Assembly: GCF_019175285.1 (NCBI RefSeq)
Contig: NC_056524.1
Coordinates: 146,172,948-146,236,947 of the forward strand
Origin: Sceloporus undulatus
Lineage: Eukaryota; Chordata; Lepidosauria; Squamata; Phrynosomatidae
Direction: 5' to 3'
DNA length: 64,000 nucleotides
The number at the start of each line of letters is the position of its first letter. Within the stretch, counting starts at the first letter, position 1. The notes below the pieces were generated by a model. It did no database searches and was not told the origin of the DNA. It worked only from the letters and a program-made list of their open reading frames with translations. Of the stretch, positions 1-11,000 are shown piece after piece. A program made the position numbers and the translations under genes.

Positions 1-412
1 TGGGCTAGGGTTCAGGTTCTGGTTAGGAACAGGGCTTGGTTTAGGATTAGGGTTAGGTCTAGGGTTAGGGTTAAGGTTAGACTTAGGGCTTGGGCTAGGG
101 TTCAGGTTCTAGTTAGGGACAGGGCTTGGTTTAGGATTAGGGTTAGGTCTACGGTTAAGGTTAGGCTTAGGGCTTGGGCTAGTGTTAGGGTTAGGTGTAG
201 GTTTAGGGTTATGGTTAAGTCTAGGGTTAGTGCTAGAGTTAGGGTTAGTGGTAGGGCTAGGATTACAGCTAGCATTTTGGTTATGGGTTAGGTGTAGGGT
301 TAGAGTTAAGATTAGAGTTATGTCTAGGGTTAGGGCTTTGGCTGGGGTTAGGGCTATGGTTAGGCGTTGAGTTCAGTTTAGGGCTTGGGTTCAGGTTAGG
401 GCTTGGGTTTGG
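1..412 (+). repeat. Degenerate TTAGGG-like minisatellite array
   Basis: Most of the stretch is variant telomeric hexamers (TTAGGG, CTAGGG, TTAAGG, TTTAGGG). A longer unit is visible: the string TGGGCTAG recurs at 1, 91 and 175, so higher-order units of about 90 and 84 bp exist. The G-rich strand reads towards the gene. That is the wrong orientation for a chromosome end on the left, so this is interstitial or subtelomeric sequence and not a terminal telomere. Peptides read from it are periodic artefacts. Confidence 0.85.
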
Positions 413-1060
413 GTCTAAGGAGATATCTATAGATTTTGAAGGGACAGTGGGGGGAACAGCCGGCACAGGGCTGTTTCTCTGGATCCTGGCCCATTCCAGA
501 CCAAATAGCTGTCTCTGAGGAGACAGGTAGGGGTCTTGAAGGGCCAGTGAGGGGAATTAAGGTTAGAGCTAGGGTTAGGGTCTAAGGAGCCATCTTTGGA
601 ACTTGAAGGTATGGTGGGGTGAATAGCTGACATAGGGCTGTTTATTTGCATTCCCGGCCGTTCCAGACACATAGCTGTGTCTGAGAAGACAGGTATGGGT
701 CTCGAAGGACTGGTGGGGGGCTAAGATGCCATCACGAGGCTGTTCCAGACCCATAACTTAGGATTTGGGTTACAGTTAGGGCTAGGGGTTCAGGTTAGGG
801 TTAGGACTAGGGTGAGGGTTAAGTTTAGGGTAGGATAAGGGTTAGTGTCAGGGTTAGGGTTGAGGACGGGGCTAGGGTAGGGTCAGGGTTAGGGCTAGGG
901 TTAGGGCTTGGTTAGGGTCTGGGTCTGAGGAGATATCTATTGATTTTGAAGGGACAATGGGGGGAAAGGCAGCACAGGGCTCTTTCTGTGCATCCCAGGC
1001 CATTCCAGAACCACAGCTGTCTCTGTGAAGGCAGGTATGGGTCTTGAAAGGGTAAGGGTT
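413..1060 (+). repeat. Composite array: ~140-bp module x3 within telomere-like repeats
   Basis: Three diverged copies of one module lie at about 413-555, 578-720 and 923-1050, with a partial piece at 721-760. Each begins near GTCTAAGGAG or GTCTGAGGAG, contains CAGGGCT..T and CCATTCCAGA-like strings in the middle, and ends with GGTATGGGTCTTGAA or a variant. The spacers (556-577 and 761-922) are TTAGGG-like. The module resembles no transposon end that I recognise. A subtelomeric satellite amplified together with its telomeric repeats fits best. Confidence 0.75.
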
Positions 1061-1397
1061 AGGGGTGGGCTTGTGACAGAGTGGATAGAGAGAGAAAGAC
1101 TGGTGTTCAACAGCTCTGAAATATAGTCCTGTTGTTTTACAACCCTAATTAATAAGAAGCAAGTCTACGTTTGGAAAAAACATCAGCATCAAAAAACAAA
1201 TGTAAAAGGCCAAAGAAGTGTCTCTTGATACTCAAACAGGTCATTTATTGAGATAAAGAAAGAGCCCTCCTCAAAGACAATGAATAAATAAGCAGGAAGT
1301 GCCAGCAGCCACAGCTCAGGAAACGTCAGGGACCTGGCAAGGTTCCAGCAGTAGAAGGATTCTGTTAAGTCTTGAGCCAGCTTGAGCGTTGGACTAT
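1061..1397. other. Unassigned sequence upstream of COG3
   Basis: Ordinary-composition DNA between the telomere-like array and the promoter-proximal MITE. I see no conserved coding, no RNA gene and no recognisable transposon ends. On the minus strand there is an AATAAA within CTCAATAAATGACC near 1250, compatible with an old retroelement end or chance. Confidence 0.4.
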
Positions 1398-1600
1398 GGC
1401 TGCATCTGCTCTGAAGAAATAATCCGGTTTGACACCACTTTTGCTGCCATGGCTCAATGGTATGGCATTCTGGGTAACGTAGCTTGTTGAGCCACTGCTC
1501 AGGGGCCTCAACAAACCACACTACCCAGAATCCCACAACACTGAGCCGTGGAAGCTAAAGTGGTGTCAAACCGGATTATTTCTTCAGTGCGGATGCAGCC
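1398..1600. mobile_element. Palindromic MITE (~200 bp) upstream of COG3 promoter
   Basis: The left arm (GGCTGCATCTGCTCTGAAG, continuing to about 1455) is the near-perfect reverse complement of the right arm (to GGATGCAGCC at 1600). Both contain the string around AATAATCCGGTTTGACACCA. The two arms nearly meet, so one strand can fold into a single hairpin. Diverged relatives occur at 2154-2290, 2436-2530, 14712-14935, 16290-16480 and 31270-31410, which shows a dispersed non-autonomous DNA family. I cannot assign the superfamily. Confidence 0.75.
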
Positions 1601-1901
1601 CATACTTCCTTGAGACAAAAGCGGGACATTGGGTTTCAGCTTGCAGCGGCCGGCCTCCGTTGGCGGTCTCCCTCCCGGGAACTCGCCAAGGCCCACCCTG
1701 CTTAGCTTCCCAAGTCTCCCCACGGTCAGGCTCGCTACTTCCGGTAGGGGAGAACGGGAGGGGCGTCACCGTCGGGGGCGTGGCCTCTCCAGACACAACG
1801 TTCTGTTTACAAGACCCGCTACTTCCGGTGGGAGGGAACGGAAGTGGCGTCACTGCCGGGGCCAGGCTTGGGTAGAGGAGTTCCTTCTGCGCGGCGGAGG
1901 G
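1601..1901 (+). promoter_or_regulatory. COG3: COG3 core promoter / CpG-rich 5' region
   Basis: GC- and CpG-rich, TATA-less DNA directly before the start codon. A module is present twice at an 84-bp offset: ACTTCCGG (ETS/GABPA-type) at 1737-1744 and 1821-1828, and GCGTCAC (CRE-half-like) at 1763-1769 and 1847-1853, with shared flanks from 1733 and 1817. A GC-box-like GGGGGCGTGGCC lies near 1775. ETS plus CRE without TATA is the usual layout of housekeeping promoters. The transcription start is inferred to lie near the second module; the sequence does not show it directly. Confidence 0.7.
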
Positions 1902-2045
1902 ATGGCGGCGCTGTCCGGAGAAGCGGGGGAGCGCCTGGCGCTGTGGGAGCATCCCGCTCTGCCCCTGGCTCCCCTCAGCGAGCGGCAGCGGGACTCGGTG
2001 GCGGAGCTGCGCGAAGCCCTGCCCTGCCTGCCCGCCCCTCCGGAG
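1902..2045 (+). CDS. COG3: COG3 coding exon 1 (residues 1-48)
   Basis: Encodes [18 protein letters not shown] and on to LPAPPE, ending at the donor GAG|GTAGCC in phase 0. Composition is much richer in GC than the later exons because it lies in the CpG-rich promoter. The N-terminal residues are the least conserved part of the protein, but the ERLALW and RQ.DSV.EL blocks are recognisable. Confidence 0.93.
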
Positions 2046-5000
2046 GTAGCCAGCGCCCTCTCTGTCGCCCCCCTTTTCCAGGACACGCCGTGCATTTCAG
2101 CCTCCTCCTCCTCCTCCTCCATCATGCAAGTGGCCTCCATTTGGAGCAGGACTGGCTGCACCCACACTGCAGAGATAACCCGGTTTGACACCGCTTTAGC
2201 TGCCACGGCTACATACTATGGGATTCTGGGAATTGTTGTTTGCTGTGGCTCCAGCGCTTTCAGAATTCTTTAACGTGGAGCCATAATAGATCACCACAGG
2301 ATGCTCTTACGGGGAAAAGGGGGGGAGAAGAAAGTCAGTTATGGGATATTGTATTTCCTCATGATTCAGGAAAAACAGAGAGCAAAATGGTTTGTCTTTT
2401 CCTAATTTCTCCGTGGTCCTTCGCATCTCTAGCCAAAGAGCTGTGCTATGGAATTCTGGGAAGTGTAGTTTGTTGCAGCTCCAAACCTTTCAGAATTCCA
2501 TGACGTGGAGCTATTATAGGAGATTACCTTCTGATAGTGCTTCTCTTCCACTTTAACTGCTCTGTCTGCCTCTTGTTGCATTCTGGGGTTTGTAGTTCAA
2601 TTAGGCCTAAGAGCTCTCTGCCTGAGAAGTCTAAGTGCCCCTCCTAAACTGCAGATCCCAGGATGCCACAAGTGGGAAGGGAGGAATACTACCAGAAGCA
2701 GTGATGAATGTCTGTTGCCACCTCCTGCTCCTCCTGACCAACTGATCCTTTCCTGACTGGCTGCACTCGGGAGCTTTCACACTCCCTGCCCCAGTAGCAA
2801 ATGCCCCACCCTCCTTTCTCCATTTTCTATTGGCCCCCAGAGAGCATAGATTGGAAGAGACTGCAAAGGCCATCCAGTCCAACCCCCTTCTGCCATGCAG
2901 GGACTCACAATCAAAGCACCCTCTTCGACAGATGGCCATCCAGCCTCTGTTTAGAAACCTCCAAAGAAGGAGATGGCACCACACTCCAAGGCAGCATATA
3001 TTCCACTGTGGAACAGCTTTTACTGTCAGGAAGGTCCTCCTAATGTTGAGATGGTTGAGTGAATAATGGGCTGGTACAGACTGGCCCTTTGTGATGTCCT
3101 CATCACGTGCCAGGGTTGCCTCGGGGCGCTCCGCCCACACGCCCCTCAACCCTGGCACATGACAAGGGTGTCACAATGGTGGCACCCTGTACACATTGTT
3201 ACACAATCGCCACACAGTATCTGCAGGGTGCCATGCGGTGCTTGTGTAACCAGTGTGCCATTGGTGCACTTGTTCTGCCGCAACCACGACATAAAAAAGC
3301 CATGTGGTTTGGCAGCTGCGGCTTCCCTGTGGAGGAAAAAAAGCCGCTGCTGCTCTGGACCATTTTACAGGTATGTACCAGGCCAATGTATTCTGGATAA
3401 AGCAATGGATTCATTACTGCAGCTTGCATCCATTGGTCCAGGTCCTGTTCTCTGGAGCTGCAGAAAACACGCTTGCTCCCTCTTCAATATGACATCCCTT
3501 CAAATATTTAAAAAGGGCTATCATATCACCTCTTAATACAGCCTGTCATTGTGGCACCTGTGGCTACACCAGCTGCTTAAATCATTTGTGCATCTTTCCT
3601 GACTCTTTTGTATTTCTTTTTTTATATGCATTTATTAATTATTATATGTGTATAATTACAGCGCTTTAGAAATAAAGTTTAATAATAATAATATTATAAG
3701 ACAAATAAAGAATTACATACTCCTTTGTATTTCAACTGGCTCATTAGAGCCAAATTATCCAAGCTGTTGAGATGTAACCTAACTTAGATTTGTGAATTTA
3801 ATCTTGTTGTGTAACAGTTAAAGCAGCTACTTGGTGAAGACATGAAATATGTCTTCCATTTTAGGAAAGATTAATATAACCATATATACCTCCCTGAGTT
3901 TTGAGATCCTTGGGGGAAGGCTTTATCTTGGTCCCACTCACAAGTGTGCTTGATAAGGGCATGTGAGAGGGCCTTTTTGGCTAATCCTTTTTGCCTGTGT
4001 ACTCCCTCCCATGGTTATTGCAGACAGGTCGTGTACACAAATCCATCCAGTTTCTTTAAATTAGTACTGTTTTTAGTAGATTTTATTTAATACTTTTAAA
4101 ACTTTAATGTTATTATTGGTAGTAATGTTATTACTATAGTTTCAGACTATATTATGAAATGCTTTGGATCCCATATTGAGAATGAGGTGGGATATTAATG
4201 TATGTTGGTATAAAAAAAGAACTAATTGTCTGTTTGATATTGGTAGTGTATAAGTGTTATAATGAAGGCAGTTTGGGAATAATTATTCATACATTTTTAC
4301 TGTCCATGCCTTTCAAAAATAATAGCTGAGTGTCTAGTACCATTTGTTCATCTGTTAGGCAAGCATTCTAACCATTATCTTCTCACCTTTCTGCAAATGA
4401 GTTTAAACATCAGTGCACTCTGTGTTGCTCTGGAACAATAAGTTAAATGGGAAAACTTGTAACTAAGCACTACAGATTTTCTTAAGTAATGTAGCTCTAA
4501 CTATTTTGTGTTTAAAGATCATTTTTTTGGTATTCTTTTTTGTTACGTAGTAAACAGTTGTGACTCAGAAGAGGTTTTAAGTAAGTGATAACTTGGGTCA
4601 TTTCTATGAATGTGGGTAAATAGATGAGGAACTGGTTTCTTGAATTTTAAATCAATTTAATCATAATTAAATTCTTGATTTCTTTGAACAGCTTCCTATT
4701 GAAGATTTAATCAGCCTTGGGCAGCCATCATTAACGGTAACACTAACAGCCACAGTACCAGAATCCACAGAGGATATCATCTTCAAAGGGTTCTCTGCTT
4801 TGGGCTTGGAAAATGAAATAATTGAAACTGCACAACAGGTAATACCTACATGTGTTCTTGTATGCAGATTCATACCCTATATGGCTATAACAAAATAGGC
4901 TATTAATGGGCAGAAAACTTCTTTCTCTCTCTGATGAGAGAAAAGTATCTATTGACCAGCAGAGAAGAACATCTTTGGCAGGCTAGTATGTTCACTAAAA

Positions 5001-8000
5001 GCCAGTTCATTGTACTAAATCCTCAAATCATCCCCACCTGAGTGCGGTCCAGTATTTTCTCTGCTATTGGCTTGGCTGGAGAAATGCAGATTGGAGGCAG
5101 TGGGATAAAAAAAAGCCATCCAACCCCTAGTGGCTGCCATGAATTAGCTCCAGGCCTAGAAGGTAATCCAGAAAGTTATTTTCTCCTTCCATCCTTAAGT
5201 ACAGTTGGTATTAGACAACTGCAAAAAAACAAACAAAAAATATCTCAGACATGTATAATTTAGATGTCCAGTGTATTTTTAGAATAAAAAATTATGAACA
5301 GAGTATTGTACTAATTATAAATTCCTCTACTTTCTCAAAGTCTCCAGAGTCCAATCCTACACAAAGTGGGCTACTAAGTGCCACCTGTCTGCTCATATAC
5401 AAGATGACTTTGGTACAGAAATTCAAGCTTAATTTGTATAAACACAGAAACTTTATTCAGAAATCAAAAATGTTCACTTTTTGTCAGGACTGACACTTGA
5501 ACATATACAAAGGTACTCAAATGCTCCCAAAGGGCAGTTAAAAACAGCTTTAAACTCACCCCCCTCTCTAATATTCTCATTCTCAAGTCTAGTTTGATGA
5601 ACACTCTTCCTGTTGCCAGGAACAGATCTTTCCTGAGGGGAATGGGAAATTTGAGGAAAGGCATTCAAGCCTCTAAAGTCAATGACAAATTGTAACCTCT
5701 TTCTTTTCACAGAAAAACACTATAGTTGCTGTTAGTGAGACTGTCAAATTTTTGTCAGTGAAATCCGTAAGGGATACAATTTCCTTGGGGGGTCATTCAG
5801 TACAATTGGAATTTAGGAAGTTTGACTCCACAGTTCAAGTTCATTTGCACAGCCAGGGTGTGTGTGTGTAGAGGTGCAAAAAGGTCAGCATTTTCAGGAT
5901 GAATGTTCAAGTCCCCCTTTTCTTATGTTCTCCCATTGTCTCCAACACCTTGTTAGCTTCCCCACGCTTAGCTAACACTCCCTTTTTAGAAAGGTGACAG
6001 GATTTGGGAAACTTATTTTCCTCCTTTTCCACTGCACCCAAGGATTGAGAATTTCAGCCAGTTCAGTTTTTGTAGTCAGAGGTGGGAGCCAGCACAAATT
6101 GAATGGTTTCCCAGAGGTTTCCCACACCCAGGAAAACTATTGAGTGCTTAACACTCCCTTCCCTCATGTCATTGCCATCCATTTGGACAAAATTGATGGG
6201 GCTATCCAAAATGTTAGGGTGAGGTACCAACCCTAACAGTGAGGTCACCGCTGGGTTGACGAGGCATTGCATACTCCCTGAATACAAAACAGCCTCCAAG
6301 TCTATTATGATTTCTCAGTTTGACTGGAAAGAAGCTTGGGGGTGGTCCACAACTCACTATGAATGTAGTGTATCTACTACCCCCAGTTCACTTTTTGGTG
6401 CTATCTAATGCAGGCTCTCATCATTTCCTGCCCACTCTGGATCGCTTCCCAAACTCTCCATGGGTGTCTCTGAGTCCTTTGGTTGACGTGCTGTTGCCAG
6501 CGCTGCTGTTGGTGTCTTCACATCGCTGCTACATTTCTTAGCAGCGCCTCCTGATGCCAATGCTTTCTTTCTCTGCATATCCTTCTCCAGATATGACCCT
6601 TCTTACCACATTGCAGGTACAGCCCTAGTTATAGGTACTGCTCTTGTGCCCTCTCAGTTGCTTTCTACACATTTTGGCAGGTTGTTTTTGGGTGGCCTCA
6701 CTTAACTACTGGTTTCACTGTCAAGCCTTGGCGCTGCTTGCTGAACTTCACAATTTCCTTGACCATCTCTCCTTCAAGATGACTCATTCCATTAGGGTGC
6801 CAGGGTTGTCTTTTGAGAGTATCCACTCCAAGATGTCCAGGTGCATCCTGTTTTGGGAATGCTGGATCTTGGTGTTCTTGGACAAGTTAGGAAGTCTTCA
6901 CTGCCAGTCACCAGAACTCTTTGTCATATTCGCTTACTGACTGTGCACTCTGCCACAGGGTCATCAAGCATGTATATGCCTTCTGCAAGAATGGGTCCTT
7001 GAATTGGGCCCCAAACTCATCATGAACACTTGCAAGTTGTTCAAGTCATTCAATGCCAGTGGCACCAGATAAGTAACCTGCTCTGACTTTTAAATGTCAT
7101 TCCAGTATAGTAGAGCTCATTTGGTCAGAGTCAGAGATGCAGAAACAGTGCTTACAGAAAGCCACATCAACTACAAGAAAGTCAGGAATGTTGTAAAGAG
7201 AATGGGTGAAAAACATGAGCTAAGAACAAGGCTAGGTTCAGAGCCACGTATTACATTATTATCTCTTCCCTTTCATGCAGGCAAGGTTAGGCTTGTTCCT
7301 CATCTGAGACCATTGGGTTGAGGCACATGACAAACAAGACCATACTGCACTTGAAGTAAATACTCCCTCTGGAGTATTAGCTAGTCCTCCTAATTTGGTG
7401 TCATCTGCTAATTTGATGAGTATGCCCCCAATTTTGTCATCCAAGTCATTGATAAAGATGTTGAACAACACTGGCCCCAGGACAGAGCCCTGTGGGACCC
7501 CATTGGTCACTTCTCTCCAGGATGAAAAGGAGTCACTGTTGAGCTCCCTTTGAGTTCGGCCGGTCAACCAGTTACAAATCCATGTAACAGTTACCTTGTC
7601 TAGCCCACATTTTAAAAGCTTGTTTGCAAGAATGTCAAGGGAAACCTTGTAAAAGGCCTTACCGAAATCAAGATACACTGTATCCACAGCATTCCCTTCA
7701 TCTAACAAGCTGGTAATTTTATCAAAGAAAGAGATCAGATTTGTCTGGCATGACTTGTTTCTCTGAAACCCATGTTGACTTTTTGTGATTATGGCATTGC
7801 TTTCTAGATGTTCACAGACTCTCTGTTTAATTATCTGCTCTAGAATCTTTCCTGATATTGATGTCAGACTGACTGGACGATAATTGTTTGGATCCTCTTT
7901 TTTCCCTTTTTGAAGATGGGGACAAAATTTGCCCTCTTCCAGTCTGCTGGCACTTCTGTTCTCCAGGAATTTTCAAAGATTATTGTCAATGGTTCCGATA

Positions 8001-11000
8001 TTACATTTGCCAATTCTTTTAATACCCTTGGATGTAGTTCATCTGATCCTGGAGATTTAAATTCATTTAGATTAACCAGATATTCCTGTACTATCTCTTT
8101 ACTAATTCTGTGCTTAAATTCCTCTATTCTGTCCTCTGCTCCATTATCCTAAGGTTGAGTTCCCTTTGCCTTTTCTGAGAAGACTGAGGCAAAGAAGGTG
8201 TTGAGTAATTCTGCCTTTTCTCTGTCCCCTGCTAGCATTTTGCCATCTTTTCCATGCAGTGGCCCTACCATTTCCTTCTTCTTCCTTTTGCTGCGGACAT
8301 ATCCAAAAAAGTCCTTTTTATTGTTTTTAACCTCTAGCAAGCCTGAGTTCATTCTGTGCTTTAGGTTTTCTGACTACACATGCTTGCTATTTCTTTGAAT
8401 TCCTTTTTCGTGATTTCCCTCTTTTTCCATTTATTATACATGTTCCTTTTAAAACTTAGCTCAGTTGAATGTTCCTTAGTCATCCATCCTGGTTTCTTGA
8501 GACACCTCCTTAATATTGTCTCCATTCCCCACGAAACTCAGTTTAAAACCCTCCTGATCAAATTCTTGAGACTGTTGGCAAAAACATTTCTTCCAACTGG
8601 TGTGAGATGCAACCCATCCGTTGCAAGAAGTCCCTCCTCATGGAACTGCAGCACATGATCGAAGAATCCAAATCGTTCGTATTATTCCAATATACCATAT
8701 TTTCCGGCGTATAAGACGATTGGGCATATAAGATAACCCCCAACTTTTCCAGTTAAAAGATAGAGTTTGGGATGTACTCACCGTATAAGACTACCCCTCT
8801 TCCAACGCACATCAAATAAAAATTAAAAAAACATCAGATTTGATTTCAATATGGTAATTTAAATTCAAATGCTTATGACATGCAGTTACTTAGCAGGAAA
8901 CCTTGTTGTATACAAAGCCTGCTTGGATTGGACTTTTGAGAAGATTTTCCTGGGTTAAAAAGTATTCTTACATGCCAGAAAATACAGTATTCTAGTCATG
9001 TAAGCCACCTTGATTGCTGCAACAGAAAGGCGGGGTATAAGAATAAAGTTTATTTATTATTTTATTTATAATAATTGTGGTCAATTTCTTTCTTCTTTGC
9101 TGTAGTTCTTCTCTTGGTTTGATCAGCTTGGTACCCAGATGGATCAAAATGAAGGGGCTAAATACAGGTATTTGTGTTTTACCTCTTTTAGTAGTATTTT
9201 GATTATCAAGTGAGAATCTAGCAGTGATGATAGCTGTTTCTGTTTATGTACTTTGATCTATGTATTATACAGTCATCCCTCCATATTTGCGGCTTTGATA
9301 TTTGCGGATTTGATTATTCACGGATTTCATTAATATGTTCTCTCTAGGACTGTCTAGGTCCTCCAGTGCAACTCTGTGGTCAACTTTAACTAAAAGTTGC
9401 ACTGAAAGACCAAGAGATTCCTAGAGAGAATACTCTACTGGGCATTTGTAGCTACTCCAGTGCCATTCTATGGTCAGTGTATGTTGGACATTGGCCACAG
9501 AGTTGCACTGGAGGACCTAGAGATTCCTAGAGAGGTGTCCTCTCAGGGAAAAACATGGTGTTTTTGTTATTTGCAGTTTTTCCATATTCACGGGGGTCTT
9601 GTTCCCCTAACTCTAGCAAATATGGAGGGACAAGTGTATTTTGTTCTCATTCTGTTGGATCTTTCACTTGTTAACTGGGTCATTTTGAATCTTTCTCTTT
9701 CGACTTTGTATCAAACTGTGCACATTTCCAACTTTTGGCTAGATGAAATTGTTTATGCATGAGATGCATCAACAAATTTTAACACCTCAGATTGAACATG
9801 TGGAGAATTTAAATTTACAGTGTATTAAGGTGATGAGTGCGCTTATTCTCTGTTCAGTAATTTTAGACCAACTAGTCTGTTGTGAATGAGAGAATTCAAG
9901 TAAAGGCATAGTCCATTCCATGTTTACAATTTTGATTGATTCATGAAAAATAATAGAAACAGAGTTTTAAAGGGCCCAAAGGTTCATGTAGTACAGCTCT
10001 CTGCTAGTGCAGGAATTGGCATCAAAATTTCCCTGACAGATGGTCATCCAACCTCTGTATCTTCCATAAAGAAGAGTCTAACAATTTCTGGTGTAATAAT
10101 TTCACTGTCAAACAGCTCCTAGATAAAGGAGATAAAAAACAAGATGTTGCATTTAAAAATAAACTGTGTGTTCTAATTTCTGCAATATTTAAATATTTAT
10201 GTCTTTTCTTATGGTTTATGGTTCACTCTAAAAAAAAATGGCATGCCACAACATCTTATCTTGATTCGTAACCTATACTTTGGGATTGAAATCACATACC
10301 CTGTGGCTGCAGTACACTATGTTACCAGGGCTCCCTAAATGCCATTTAGCCCCCCAAATCCATAACCTTTAATTGTCATTAATGCACATCTGTAACCAGT
10401 CTCAGACCCCCATCTTTCTTTTCTGATATTAAAACACTGTGTAATTATCTGACTCAGAACATCCCATTCCTGTCCGCTTTAGCTGCTCATCTCAAGTATT
10501 GCAATGTTTATATGTTCCATTATTGTTTTACTATGTGTAGCTTTCCCCTGTGTCTAGCTTTCCTTGATTCAGTGTTCTCACATTCCATGCTCCCATAAGT
10601 GTTGTGCAGCTTCAGACTTTCATTTCACCTCTAAAGACATCATAGAATCATAGAGTTGGAAGAGACTGCAAGGGCCATCAATCCAGCCCCCTGCCATGCA
10701 GGAAATCTAAATCAAAGCATCCCCGACAGCTGGCCATCCAGCCTCTTTTTAAAGACCTCTAAGAAAGGAGGCTTCTTTACAGTCTGAGGGAGTTTGTTCC
10801 ACTGTCGAACAGCCCTTACTGTCATCAAATGAACATCCTTTCATTTTGACTCCAGTTGCATCATTAGCCCAGCACTACTTGTTGTCTTTTGCTCTGCCCC
10901 AGAACAAGTTGAGTCTCCTTATATGAAAAACTTGGGAACAGAGGTGCTTGTGATTTTGTATATTTTTAAAAATTTTGGAATATGTGTATTTGCATACATG

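Noticed and set aside
1-412. True chromosome end
   Set aside because: G-rich strand points inward and the hexamers are degenerate.
281-466. Minus-strand Asn/Pro/Ser-repeat frame in the telomere-like array
   Set aside because: Direct translation of CCCTAA-like repeats; no gene.
1061-1901. Divergent upstream gene (SLC25A30 in mammals)
   Set aside because: No coding similar to a mitochondrial carrier exists on the minus strand upstream of COG3 within the window.
1629-2273. 214-codon + strand frame over promoter and exon 1
   Set aside because: Its middle part is COG3 exon 1, but the frame reads through the promoter and past a good donor at 2046. The homologous start is at 1902.
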